Source: Bacteroidota bacterium
GTDB lineage: Bacteria; Bacteroidota; Bacteroidia; Bacteroidales; Lentimicrobiaceae
NCBI GenBank assembly: GCA_009773455.1
Contig: WSXU01000001.1
Span: 53,186-117,185, forward strand
Direction: 5' to 3'
Length of the DNA: 64,000 bases
Positions 18,778 to 26,911 of this stretch are shown here, in pieces (positions within the stretch are counted from its first letter, which is position 1; every line of letters starts with the position of its first letter). A program made the translations under genes and the position numbers. The notes beneath the pieces were generated by a model that was not told where the DNA came from, made no database searches, and worked only from the letters and a program-made list of their open reading frames with translations.

Positions 18778-19172
18778 CAAATCTTTCATCGGAACAGACG
18801 TCTTTTACAAAGTTGGATTTTGTCTCTAAAAATACTGAAATGGAGACATGGGGACAAGCAGACTGTGGGACCCGGGAACGAGGGAAAGGTACAGGTGCAG
18901 AAGTTACCGGCATGCCTGGCTAAGTCAATCTACCGGTGATCACAGCCAGACGGTGTCAGGAAGCTGATAACTTTTCCGCTGAAACTGCCGTCTTCTGTTA
19001 ACCGGCTTTTTACCCGCCTGAAGAGCTGCTGGCTGTTGTTGAACTTTATACTTTTCACCTGTCTGCCGATTTATCCGCCTTCGGCGGGCAGGCAGGCTTA
19101 AGATCATCCTAAAATGCAGTGGGCTAACTTTTTTACTTTAGACTTTTTACTTTAGACTTTAGACTTCACCCT
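18778..19172. other. Gap with no convincing gene; possible long leader or small RNA
   Basis: Short open frames cross this stretch but none has a family signature. It contains a CCGCC-TTC-GGCGG hairpin with a GCAGGCAGGC tail at about 19076-19098 and ACTTTAGACTTT words at 19133-19166. I do not recognise a known RNA family here; there is no tmRNA, SRP or RNase P signature. Confidence 0.5.
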
Positions 19173-19958
19173 ATGGATCCCCGTTTAATTGCTTTTGAAC
19201 GCTTACTCAACATCATGGACGACCTGAGGGCAGGATGTCCCTGGGATAAGAAACAGACGCTGGAAAGCCTGCGTTATCTCACCATTGAGGAAACCTATGA
19301 ACTCAGCGATGCCATTCTTGAGAAAGACATGGAAGAGATAAAGAAAGAGCTCGGTGACCTCATGCTTCACCTGGTATTTTATGCAAAAATCGCCTCAGAA
19401 CAAAAGGCTTTCGACATCGGCGATGTTCTGAGCGGTATCTGTGAAAAACTGATCCGCAGGCACCCGCACATATACGGGGATGTAACCGCCAACGACGCTG
19501 AGACGGTAAAGAACAACTGGGAGAAAATCAAACTCACGGAAAAAGGCGTCAACGAAAATGAACGGAAAACAGTGCTTGGCGGGGTTCCTGCATCACTACC
19601 GGCCATGGTAAAAGCATACAGGATCCAGGAAAAAGCACGTGGTGTCGGCTTCGACTGGGAACATGTGGGTCAGGTGTGGGATAAGGTTCAGGAAGAGCTG
19701 AACGAACTTCAGTACGAAAAGCTCAATGGCACCCCGGAGAAAATCGAAGATGAATTTGGCGACCTGTTGTTTGCCCTGATCAACTACGCCCGGTTTATCG
19801 AAGTAAATCCGGAAGACGCCCTGGAGCGCACCAATAAAAAGTTTATCCGGCGGTTCAATTATATTGAAGAAAAAGTCAATGAGACCGGTAAGTCGATGCA
19901 CGACATGACGCTGGCTGAGCTGGATGTGTACTGGAATGAGGCCAAGAAGAAGGAGTAA
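19173..19958 (+). CDS. mazG: Nucleoside triphosphate pyrophosphohydrolase
   Basis: A 261-residue tandem MazG protein that hydrolyses (d)NTPs to monophosphates and pyrophosphate, a house-cleaning and stringent-response enzyme. The N-terminal domain shows CPWDKKQT, EETYEL and the metal-binding KELGDLMLHLVFYAKIA helix. The second domain repeats the pattern with EELNEL and EDEFGDLLFALINYARF. The length and two-domain form match E. coli MazG. The gene stands alone after a long non-coding stretch. The ATG follows a CTTTAGACTT repeat tract rather than a visible ribosome-binding site. Confidence 0.95.
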   Translation: MDPRLIAFERLLNIMDDLRAGCPWDKKQTLESLRYLTIEETYELSDAILEKDMEEIKKELGDLMLHLVFYAKIASEQKAFDIGDVLSGICEKLIRRHPHIYGDVTANDAETVKNNWEKIKLTEKGVNENERKTVLGGVPASLPAMVKAYRIQEKARGVGFDWEHVGQVWDKVQEELNELQYEKLNGTPEKIEDEFGDLLFALINYARFIEVNPEDALERTNKKFIRRFNYIEEKVNETGKSMHDMTLAELDVYWNEAKKKE

Positions 19959-19964
19959 TTTCGA

Positions 19965-20037
19965 ACGCGGTATATAAGGTGGCTGAGTGATTTGCTGTTT
20001 TATCCTGGTTAAGTAAAAAAAATCGGGTGCAAATCGT
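19965..20037 (+). repeat. Intergenic ~72-bp repeat, copy 1
   Basis: It begins ACGCGGTATATAAGGTGGCT and ends with GGGTGCAAATCGT. It differs from the other copies by a few substitutions and a longer A run. Copy 3 has the same right-hand extension (ATCGAAGCCACAGG). Confidence 0.9.
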
Positions 20038-20039
20038 AT

Positions 20040-20280
20040 CGAAGCCACAGGGATTGTGGATTTCGGATTGCGGATTGAGGATTGAGGATTTCGCCTGCCC
20101 CGCCATAGGCGGTGGGATTGTGGATTTAAAGAAAGAGACCAGGTGAGATGGAGAAGTGGAGACAAGGAGAAAGTTAATTTCTAATGTCTAATTTCTAATG
20201 TCTAACATACTATTTCGGATTGAGGATTAGCCTGCAAACAGGGCTGGCAAAGCGGCTGAAGGATTTCGGATTGAGGATTT
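20040..20280. repeat. Low-complexity filler between repeat copies
   Basis: Degenerate GGATTGAGGATT/GGATTTCGGATT words, a CCCGCC-ata-GGCGG hairpin word near 20098-20112 and a TTTCTAATGTCTAA run near 20175-20205. I see no gene. Confidence 0.7.
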
Positions 20281-20287
20281 GAATAAA

Positions 20288-20359
20288 ACGCGGTATATAA
20301 GGTGGCTGAGTGATTTGCTGTTTTATCCCGGTTAAGCGAAAAAATCGGGTGCAAATCGT
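20288..20359 (+). repeat. Intergenic ~72-bp repeat, copy 2
   Basis: The same unit as at 19965. By eye it is nearly identical to copy 4 over the whole length. Confidence 0.92.
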
Positions 20360-20378
20360 GATTGAGGATTTGAATAAA

Positions 20379-20450
20379 ACGCGGTAATTAAGGTGGCTGA
20401 GTGATTTGCTGTTTTATCCCGGTTAAGCAAAAAAATCGGGTGCAAATCGT
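20379..20450 (+). repeat. Intergenic ~72-bp repeat, copy 3
   Basis: The same unit with TAATTA in place of TATATA near the start. It shares the ATCGAAGCCACAGG extension with copy 1 and is followed by another CCCGCC-aaa-GGCGG hairpin word near 20497-20511. Confidence 0.92.
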
Positions 20451-20540
20451 ATCGAAGCCACAGGTATTGTGGATTTCGGATTGTGGATTGCGCTTGCCCC
20501 GCCAAAGGCGGTGGGATTTCGGATTGAGGATTTGAATAAA

Positions 20541-20612
20541 ACGCGGTATATAAGGTGGCTGAGTGATTTGCTGTTTTATCCCGGTTAAGCGAAAAAATCG
20601 GGTGCAAATCGT
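20541..20612 (+). repeat. Intergenic ~72-bp repeat, copy 4
   Basis: The last copy, about 140 bp from the end of the peroxiredoxin gene. The apparent minus-strand reading frames through copies 2-4 arise from the repeat itself. Confidence 0.92.
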
Positions 20613-20748
20613 TTTAGGATTATTATCTAAATCACTGAAACCTAAACACAATAATCCGGATTAACCGGAAAGATGCGGATACACACAACGCAATGAATCA
20701 CACGGGGAAGATGTTTCCCTGAGTGTGGGCAGTGCTGATAAAAATCTG

Positions 20749-21384
20749 CTATTTTGAAGACAGGTATTCTGAAATCCCTTCCTGTGTAGCTTTGAGGGCC
20801 TTATCACCCTTGTGCCAGTCGGCCGGGCAGACTTCACCGTTTTCCTCAAAAAACTGGAGGGCATCCACCATGCGGATGGCTTCTTCAACGCTGCGGCCCA
20901 GGGGCAGATCATTCACCACCTGGTGACGCACGATTCCCTGCTTGTCGATCAGAAACAGACCACGGTAGGCTACCGCTTCGCCATCAAACTCAACACGTTC
21001 GTCCTCTTCATCGTACTCATACTTACCGGCCAGAACATCGTAGTTTTCGGAAATGGTTTTTGAAAGGTCGGAAACCAGCGGGAAAGTTACGCCTTTGATA
21101 CCGCCTTTGTTCAGTTCCATGTTCAACCATGCCCAGTGTGAATAGGCCGAGTCGACCGAACATCCGACCACCGCTACATTCCTGCTTTCAAACTCGGCAA
21201 GTTTGTACTGAAAGGCCAGGATTTCCGTTGGGCAGACAAAAGTAAAATCGAGCGGGTAAAAGAAAAAGACAACATGCTTTTTTCCGATAAACTGGCTCAG
21301 TGAGAATTTCTCAACGATTTCACTTCCGTTGATCACTGCGTCTGCTTCAAAATGTGGGGCTTTTTTCCCGACCAGGACTGACAT
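20749..21384 (-). CDS. Typical 2-Cys peroxiredoxin (AhpC/Prx1 type)
   Basis: A 211-residue enzyme that reduces hydrogen peroxide and organic hydroperoxides. The peroxidatic cysteine is in DFTFVCPTE (around residue 50) and the resolving cysteine in GEVCPADWHKG near residue 168. The C-terminal helix that contacts the partner subunit is complete. An upstream in-frame ATG (21531) is rejected because a promoter with both boxes lies at 21421-21452, placing the transcript start about 30 nt before the ATG at 21384. It is monocistronic and convergent with mazG. The electron donor (thioredoxin or AhpF-like) is not encoded nearby. Confidence 0.95.
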   Translation of the reverse strand: MSVLVGKKAPHFEADAVINGSEIVEKFSLSQFIGKKHVVFFFYPLDFTFVCPTEILAFQYKLAEFESRNVAVVGCSVDSAYSHWAWLNMELNKGGIKGVTFPLVSDLSKTISENYDVLAGKYEYDEEDERVEFDGEAVAYRGLFLIDKQGIVRHQVVNDLPLGRSVEEAIRMVDALQFFEENGEVCPADWHKGDKALKATQEGISEYLSSK

Positions 21385-21420
21385 AGTTTTGAGGATTGAT
21401 TTTGTTATTGTTTTATGGGA

Positions 21421-21452
21421 CAAATATATGGAAAAATTATTCCGGCCCCAAA
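21421..21452 (-). promoter_or_regulatory. Promoter for the peroxiredoxin gene (-33 and -7 boxes)
   Basis: On the minus strand the boxes are TTTG (21449-21452) and TATATTTG (21421-21428), separated by 20 nt. This matches the Bacteroidota TTTG-N(19-21)-TAnnTTTG promoter. Confidence 0.65.
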
Positions 21453-21718
21453 GGACTTTTCTGATTCTGTATCTGAGCTTTGGGTCTCCCTCAAAGTTGG
21501 TTCGTAAGCCATAAAAATGAAAGGATGGCAATTATCCGGTAGAATGTGACGAAAAATCATTTTATTGCTATCCTGATAAAAACTATATTTTTGATCTATT
21601 CATTCAGGGTTTTATTGATGCTGATGCGGAAATTTTATTCGAAAATGTTTGCAAACGGATATAATTGCAAGAAATTGAGTGTATAAACAAATTATGCGTA
21701 ATCTAAAATAGAAATCTA
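21453..21718. other. AT-rich non-coding left boundary of the accessory island
   Basis: No gene is seen. At 21654-21681 the sequence AACGGATATAATTGCAAGAAATTGAG resembles the left arm of the palindromic element at 22781-22916 (AACGCATATC..., GCAAGAAATTGG). It may be a decayed half-element. Confidence 0.4.
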
Positions 21719-22771
21719 ATGAAAAAAGAGAAAACGCCATTTTACGGAATACAATTATTTACAGGTATTGCGTTCTGTTTTTTTATAACGTCTTATAATG
21801 GGCAAGCGAATCATAGCGATAAACAAAACATAATAAAAGAAAAGGAAACAATTCAATTTCCAAATTTTAATAATCAGATAAGTGACGTTGTAAGGACTAT
21901 ATTTCAAGACAGTAAGAGCAATATTTGGTTTGGCACCCAAAATGGTGCGTTTAAACTAATTGGAGATTCATTAATTCATATTGATAGTATTAAAAGTGAA
22001 TCTGGAACAGGTGTCACCATAAAAGACATTGCAGAAGATAAAAATGGGATAATTTGGTTTGGACATACTGATGGTATTAGCAGTATTGATGGTACATTAG
22101 TAAACAATTATTACGAATCAGATGGCTTAATAAGCAATGATGTTTGGTGCATTGAGACGGATGTCAATGGTAATGTTTGGGTTGGGACAATAGAAGGCAC
22201 TTGTATATTTGATGGACAAGGATTCACTAATTTCGACCTGCCTGAAGGGAAGATAGATACAACTGTTGGCGTATCAAGTACAAAAATGATTCATAGTATC
22301 CTTGAAGATAGTAAAGGGACAATATGGCTAAGTACTAATGCAGGGCTTTTTTCATATACGGATAAAAAGATTATTAATGTTTCTGACAAGGTCGGGATTC
22401 AAACCAACTTTGTAAACAAAACAATTGAAGACGGAAGTGGGGTATTTTGGGTTTCAACAAAAACAGGACTTTTTCGTATCAAAGGAGATACCCTTACCAA
22501 TATTACAGAAAAGCATTTTGAAGAAAGTAAAGGAACAGCCAGTATAATGGTGGATTACAGGGGTGATACCTGGTTTAATTGCTCTCGTAGTATATACAGA
22601 TTAAGTGGAGAGAAACTCACTGAATATCGAATAGAAGAAGGAAATTATGGTCCGCTGACTTTTCAAATTTATGAAGACCAGCAGAAGCGACTTTGGTTTG
22701 TGGGATATGGTGGAGCATATCGTTATGAAAATGACAGATTTATCAATATAACACAAAATGGACCTTGGTAA
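21719..22771 (+). CDS. Exported seven-bladed propeller protein (two-component-regulator propeller type), lipobox Cys lost
   Basis: A 350-residue protein made of a signal-like N-terminus and seven repeats of the pattern I..ED..G.IWFGT..G....DG....., the 'two-component regulator propeller' (reg_prop) motif that forms the periplasmic sensor of Bacteroidota hybrid two-component systems. No transmembrane, histidine kinase or DNA-binding domain follows, so this is a stand-alone propeller. Its two downstream paralogues have the lipobox SCNGQ; here the same place reads SYNGQ (codon TAT), so it should not be lipidated. Base composition is much more AT-rich than the flanking genes. Binding of a glycan or a protein partner is a guess. 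Confidence 0.85.
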   Translation: MKKEKTPFYGIQLFTGIAFCFFITSYNGQANHSDKQNIIKEKETIQFPNFNNQISDVVRTIFQDSKSNIWFGTQNGAFKLIGDSLIHIDSIKSESGTGVTIKDIAEDKNGIIWFGHTDGISSIDGTLVNNYYESDGLISNDVWCIETDVNGNVWVGTIEGTCIFDGQGFTNFDLPEGKIDTTVGVSSTKMIHSILEDSKGTIWLSTNAGLFSYTDKKIINVSDKVGIQTNFVNKTIEDGSGVFWVSTKTGLFRIKGDTLTNITEKHFEESKGTASIMVDYRGDTWFNCSRSIYRLSGEKLTEYRIEEGNYGPLTFQIYEDQQKRLWFVGYGGAYRYENDRFINITQNGPW

Positions 22772-22780
22772 AAAATACGA

Positions 22781-22916
22781 ACGCATATCAACACCAGCAA
22801 GAAATTGGCGGTTCATTGGTTAAATCAAGCTTTGTGCTTCGTATCAAGTTCAGTGGTGGCATACAGTTTTGTGCTCCGAAATCGCCAACTTTTTTTAGCT
22901 GTCAACCGTTACCTGC
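22781..22916 (+). repeat. Cassette-boundary palindromic element A
   Basis: About 135 bp, alignable with element B (25276-25411) at roughly four bases in five by eye. Inner arms are GAAATTGGCG (22801-22810) and CGCCAACT (22883-22890). The right outer arm is GTTACCTGC (22908-22916); the left outer arm is degenerate. The interior includes TTTGTGCTTCG and TTTTGTGCTCCG direct copies. It lies directly after the first propeller gene. Confidence 0.75.
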
Positions 22917-23000
22917 AACCGTTGGCGACAGTGCTAACTTTGAACATTTGAACTTTGAAACAACAGACGGGACATTAACTTTAAAAAAAATCAAGAGCAA

Positions 23001-24107
23001 ATGACCAAGTACATAAACAAGACAATTTATTCTCTGCTGTTAGCTATATCTTTTTTGACTTCCTGCAACGGACAAGTTAAAACACAACTAAACGTAGACA
23101 CAAAACTTGAACCAAAATCAATTTCTATTGGGCAACCTAAACTTTTAAAAACACAAGGCTCGGGAGAGGGTGATAATATTCATTGTAGTTTAGAGGACAA
23201 AGCAGGAAACATTTGGTTCGGCACGACTGGTGAGGGAGTTTATCGCTATGACGGAAAACTATTTACTCAATTCACAAAGAAAGATAGCTTAAATTCTAAT
23301 TGCTTGTATTCTATTCTGGAAGATAAAGAAGGTAACATTTGGTTTGGAACAGAAAACGGTGTTTGTCGCTACGATGGAAAGACCATTACCAACATGCCAT
23401 TTACAACAATTTATAGCTATAATTTATATCCTAATAATTCAACGAATAATAGCACCTCAATTAAAAACGATGTTTGGTGTATGATGCAAGATAAAAGTGG
23501 AACAATTTGGTTTGGCACAACCGATGGAGTTTATTGTTATAATGGAAAGACATTTAGTCGCTTCTTAGACAATGACAATATTATTAACAGACAAAACCTT
23601 CAACTTAAATATATACAGTGCCTATTGGAAGATAGTAGTGGAACAATATGGATGGGTTCTGGACCAATCGCAATGGAAGGTGTTATTCGTTACGATGGAA
23701 AGTCATTAACTAGTGAAAAACCAAATGGAGATGGATGGATTAGATGTATGTTAAAGGATAAAAACGAAAATATTTGGTTTGGTGGTAGAGGACACGGTAA
23801 TTTCATTTACGATGGGAAAAACTTTAAGAATTTTACTGAGAAGGTCGGAATTGGAAATCCCATCTTGGCTGACACATCAGGAAATATTTGGTTTAGTGGA
23901 GAGGAAAAACTTTCAACTGTTGAAAATGATGGAGGAATTTGGTGTTATGATGGAAAGATATTTAAAAACTATAACACCAATTACGGAATCAGTAAATATT
24001 CTGTCTGGAGTATGCTTCAAGACAAGAATGGAAATATTTGGATAGGGACAAGAAACACAGGCTTATACAAATTTGACGGAAATACATTTACCAATTTTTC
24101 GGAATAG
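23001..24107 (+). CDS. Seven-bladed propeller lipoprotein, paralogue 2
   Basis: A 368-residue lipoprotein (signal ending FLTSC at residue 22) with seven reg_prop-type blades, such as LEDKAGNIWFGTTGEGVYRY and ILEDKEGNIWFGTENGVCRY, and no attached kinase. Its first residues (MTKY), lipobox region and 5' flank (CAAATGACCAAGTA) match the next gene, so the two arose by tandem duplication, 51 nt apart. The third blade (MMQDKSGTIWFGT) is almost identical in both. It would be an anchored periplasmic or surface sensor or binding protein, with unknown ligand. AT-rich and lying between elements A and B, it looks like part of a transferred cassette. Confidence 0.88.
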   Translation: MTKYINKTIYSLLLAISFLTSCNGQVKTQLNVDTKLEPKSISIGQPKLLKTQGSGEGDNIHCSLEDKAGNIWFGTTGEGVYRYDGKLFTQFTKKDSLNSNCLYSILEDKEGNIWFGTENGVCRYDGKTITNMPFTTIYSYNLYPNNSTNNSTSIKNDVWCMMQDKSGTIWFGTTDGVYCYNGKTFSRFLDNDNIINRQNLQLKYIQCLLEDSSGTIWMGSGPIAMEGVIRYDGKSLTSEKPNGDGWIRCMLKDKNENIWFGGRGHGNFIYDGKNFKNFTEKVGIGNPILADTSGNIWFSGEEKLSTVENDGGIWCYDGKIFKNYNTNYGISKYSVWSMLQDKNGNIWIGTRNTGLYKFDGNTFTNFSE

Positions 24108-24158
24108 AAAAAGAAGAAAAACGCCATCTCAACATTTAAATTTGACAAACAAAAACAA

Positions 24159-25235
24159 ATGACCAAGTATTACCCAAACAAACCAATTTATTCTCTTTTG
24201 ATAACTTTGATTTTTTTGACTTCCTGCAACGGACAAGTTAAACCAGTAATGCAAAAAGTAAATGAGAATACATTGGGTAGACAAGCTAAAATACCGAAGC
24301 CAACAGGAACTAATATGGATGTTCGCTTGGGATATAGTATTGAAGATACTGACGGTAATTTATGGTTTGGTAGTTATGGTGAAGGACTTTTCAAATACGA
24401 TGGAAAACTATTTGTTCATTTTGGAATGGAGCAAGGATTAAGTAGTAACACTATTTATTCCATTCTTCAAGATAATACAGGCAATGTTTGGGTTGGCACT
24501 AGCAAAGGGCTAAATATGTTAGACGGAAATAAATTTGTAAGCATACCAATAGTTTTAAGTAATAATAATGCATCTTACTTAAAGAATAGTAACAACGATA
24601 TCACACCAACTGAAAATGCTGTATGGAGTATGATGCAGGATAAAAGTGGAACCATTTGGTTTGGGACTGATGATGCTGTCTATTGCTATGATGGAAAAGC
24701 ATTTAGTCGTTTTTTGGACAACCAATTTCTGATTAATAATGATAGTTTACAACTGAAAGGAATATTTTCAATATTAGAAGCAAAAAACGGGAACATTTGG
24801 TTTGCGGAATGTGCAGGTGAAGGCGTTTCCAGTTTTAATGGTAAAACCTTATCTACAATTATTCCTTACAAAGAAATTGGACGAACAGACCGCATAATAG
24901 AAGATAAACAAAACAACCTATGGTTTGCAACTGCTTTTAAAGGAATCGGTAAATATGACGGCAAAACCTACACTCAAAATATTTTTAGAGACCAAGACCT
25001 CAATGGTTCATACAATATTTTAGAAGATGCAAACGGGAATATATGGTTTGACACCCAAGACGGATTAGGATTTTATGATGGTAAAAAACTCAACATTCTA
25101 GCCGAAAAAGAAGGGACAGTTGTCAAAGATTTTATTCCTATTCTTTTGGACAAAGCTGGAAATTTGTGGTTTAGTAGTAAAGGGATAAAGTTGTATAAAT
25201 ATGATGGGAAAACTTTTACAAATTATTCGGAATAG
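24159..25235 (+). CDS. Seven-bladed propeller lipoprotein, paralogue 3
   Basis: A 358-residue lipoprotein (FLTSCNGQVKP) with seven reg_prop-type blades ending in YKYDGKTFTNYSE, nearly the same C-terminus as paralogue 2. No kinase, transmembrane anchor or regulator domain is present. It differs from paralogue 2 most in blades four to six, as expected if those blades carry the recognition surface (inference). It is followed 40 nt later by palindromic element B. No cognate hybrid histidine kinase gene is found in the window. Confidence 0.88.
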   Translation: MTKYYPNKPIYSLLITLIFLTSCNGQVKPVMQKVNENTLGRQAKIPKPTGTNMDVRLGYSIEDTDGNLWFGSYGEGLFKYDGKLFVHFGMEQGLSSNTIYSILQDNTGNVWVGTSKGLNMLDGNKFVSIPIVLSNNNASYLKNSNNDITPTENAVWSMMQDKSGTIWFGTDDAVYCYDGKAFSRFLDNQFLINNDSLQLKGIFSILEAKNGNIWFAECAGEGVSSFNGKTLSTIIPYKEIGRTDRIIEDKQNNLWFATAFKGIGKYDGKTYTQNIFRDQDLNGSYNILEDANGNIWFDTQDGLGFYDGKKLNILAEKEGTVVKDFIPILLDKAGNLWFSSKGIKLYKYDGKTFTNYSE

Positions 25236-25275
25236 TAAACTTGGACAGAAAATGAATTGGACAGAAAAAATGGCA

Positions 25276-25411
25276 GCAGGTAACAGCACCTACAAGAAAT
25301 TGGCGTTTCAGAGGTTAAATGAAGTTTTGTGTTTCGTAGCAAGTTCGGTGCTGGCAAACAGTTTTGTGCTTCGAAATCGCCAACTTCAATTAGCTGCAAA
25401 ACGTCACCTGC
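25276..25411 (+). repeat. Cassette-boundary palindromic element B
   Basis: About 136 bp with nested inverted arms: outer GCAGGTAAC (25276-25284) against GTCACCTGC (25403-25411), inner GAAATTGGCG (25296-25305) against CGCCAACTTC (25378-25387). It is homologous to element A. It separates the propeller genes from the Crp/Fnr-methyltransferase pair. Confidence 0.8.
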
Positions 25412-25435
25412 AAGGCTAAAAAACACATTCCAGCA

Positions 25436-26014
25436 ATGATTGATGAGATAATAAATTTTAAAAAGTATTTAATGCAAATGACACCAATGGATAAAAAGTC
25501 CTTTGATATTGCGATTAAGTATCTTAAAATTGAACGGATTAAAAAAGGTGAGTTTTTGGTTAGAGAAGGACAAATATGTAATAAGATAGCATTTATTCAT
25601 GAAGGATTGTTCAGGATTTATAATTTGAAAGAAGGAATTGAAATAAATACCTGCTTTTGCAAAGAGAATTCAATAACATCTTCATTTAATAGTTTTATAC
25701 ATCAAATTCCGTCGAACGAAAGCATACAATCCCTTGAAGATTCTGTAATTGTAACCCTTTCATCAGCCAACTTGATAAACCTATATAAGGAAAGTTCAAT
25801 CTGGCAAAACATTAGGTTATTGCTTACTGAAAAAGAGTGTCTTCGCCTATCTGATAGAGCTAACTCATTAAGTTTTGAATCGGCATTAGAAAAATATAAG
25901 AACTTAATCAAATACCAACCTGAGATTATACAGCGAGTTTCGATTCAACATATTGCTTCGTATTTAGGAATATCAAGGGAAACATTAAGTCGTATTCGTT
26001 CCCAAATTGATTAA
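25436..26014 (+). CDS. Crp/Fnr-family transcriptional regulator
   Basis: A 192-residue protein with an N-terminal cyclic-nucleotide-binding-like beta roll (KGEFLVREGQICNKIAFIHEGLF, residues ~37-60) and a C-terminal winged helix. The recognition helix is in ASYLGISRETLSRIRSQ at the very end. It lacks the cysteines of Fnr-type iron-sulfur sensors, and the cAMP phosphate-binding cassette is not conserved, as usual for the short Crp-like regulators of Bacteroidota. It probably controls the methyltransferase gene 84 nt downstream; a palindrome that could be its site lies between them (26026-26037). Base composition is AT-rich like the rest of the island. Confidence 0.9.
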   Translation: MIDEIINFKKYLMQMTPMDKKSFDIAIKYLKIERIKKGEFLVREGQICNKIAFIHEGLFRIYNLKEGIEINTCFCKENSITSSFNSFIHQIPSNESIQSLEDSVIVTLSSANLINLYKESSIWQNIRLLLTEKECLRLSDRANSLSFESALEKYKNLIKYQPEIIQRVSIQHIASYLGISRETLSRIRSQID

Positions 26015-26025
26015 AAGATATTTTG

Positions 26026-26037
26026 TGATATATATCA
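26026..26037. promoter_or_regulatory. Candidate operator, 12-bp palindrome
   Basis: TGATATATATCA is a perfect palindrome, with TTG on the left and ATTG on the right, between the Crp/Fnr-type gene and the methyltransferase gene. Its symmetry and TTGTGATA...ATCAA look resemble Crp/Fnr half-sites. It is in AT-rich DNA, where chance palindromes are common. Confidence 0.35.
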
Positions 26038-26098
26038 ATTGAAACAATTTTATTAGTAGAGAAATTTGCCGCATAAAAAATTTAAAAATTGATATTTT

Positions 26099-26911
26099 AT
26101 GAAAAGGCAAGGAATCTACAAACCAACAGTGGAAGACGCAATCGAAATTGGCGGAATAGAAATTTTACATCCAGGCGGATTTGAACTCACAAAAAGAACT
26201 GCTGAACTTTGTGAGTTCAAAAAAGGCATGAAAGTTTTAGATGTTTCGAGTGGGCGTGGAACACAATCTATTTATTATGCAAAAAATTTTGGAGTACAGG
26301 TAACAGGATTGGATATTTCTCAGGAAATGATTAATACTGCAACTAATAGAGCAAAAGGAGAAGGATTAAGCGAACAAGTTAATTTTGTTCTTGGCGATTC
26401 TCAAAATCTGCCATTTTCTGATAATTTTTTTGATGTAGTAATTAATGAATGCGCAGTTGGCATACCTGATAATTCGCAAAAAGTTTTAGACGAAATGTTA
26501 CGTGTTGTAAAACAAAATGGAGTTGTCGCCATACACGAATCCACATGGCGCAAACAAATAAGTGCCGCTGAAAAACAGGAAATTTCGGAACGATACGGAA
26601 CAACACCTTTAGAGTTTTCGGAATGGATTGAAATGTTACAGAAAGCCGGAACAATTAATATAATAAGTGAATTTGATGAATGGTCAAAGCCTGAGTTGTT
26701 TTGGAAAATAAGAAAAAATCGTGATGTAAAACATTGGTTTTTTACAATGACAATTAAAGAAAAATTGATAACGATGAAAAGAATATTTTCAGAATATGGA
26801 TTTAATGGTATTTTTACGATTATGAAAAACGAAAGAATATTTTATAAAACAATTTTAGCAGGAAAATTAGGATATACTTTATTTAAAGGAATAAAAAAGC
26901 CCAGCAGGTAA
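26099..26911 (+). CDS. Class I SAM-dependent methyltransferase
   Basis: A 270-residue Rossmann-fold methyltransferase. Motif I is VLDVSSGRGTQSIYYAKNFG (around residues 44-63), followed by VTGLDISQEMI and the motif IV region VINECAVGIPD. The fold resembles UbiE/arsenite-type methyltransferases, but the substrate cannot be assigned; the cysteine set of arsenite methyltransferases is not evident. The stop codon TAA lies inside the left arm of palindromic element C (GCAGGTAAC), so the element abuts the gene end. It probably forms a unit with the upstream Crp/Fnr regulator. Base composition is strongly AT-rich compared with the chromosomal flanks. Confidence 0.88.
   Translation: MKRQGIYKPTVEDAIEIGGIEILHPGGFELTKRTAELCEFKKGMKVLDVSSGRGTQSIYYAKNFGVQVTGLDISQEMINTATNRAKGEGLSEQVNFVLGDSQNLPFSDNFFDVVINECAVGIPDNSQKVLDEMLRVVKQNGVVAIHESTWRKQISAAEKQEISERYGTTPLEFSEWIEMLQKAGTINIISEFDEWSKPELFWKIRKNRDVKHWFFTMTIKEKLITMKRIFSEYGFNGIFTIMKNERIFYKTILAGKLGYTLFKGIKKPSR

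Noticed and set aside
18612..18939. Short plus-strand frames before mazG (81 and 103 codons)
   Set aside because: They overlap the PagL-like gene start or each other, have no recognisable family and cross the promoter region.
18880..18960. A tRNA, SRP RNA or RNase P RNA in the gap before mazG
   Set aside because: No T-loop GGTTCGAATCC-type sequence, no SRP GGAAGCAG-type loop and no RNase P GAGGAAAGTC core are present.
20332..20651. Minus-strand open frames in the 72-bp repeats
   Set aside because: They repeat the same NRDKTANHSATL peptide because the DNA repeat is read in each copy. There is no start site or codon bias.
22765..23004. Open frame running through palindromic element A
   Set aside because: It reads across a non-coding repeat; the equivalent frame through element B has a different, unrelated peptide, so the frame is not conserved with the element.
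25201..25419. Open frame running through palindromic element B
   Set aside because: It overlaps the end of the third propeller gene and then follows repeat sequence. The peptide shows no family features.
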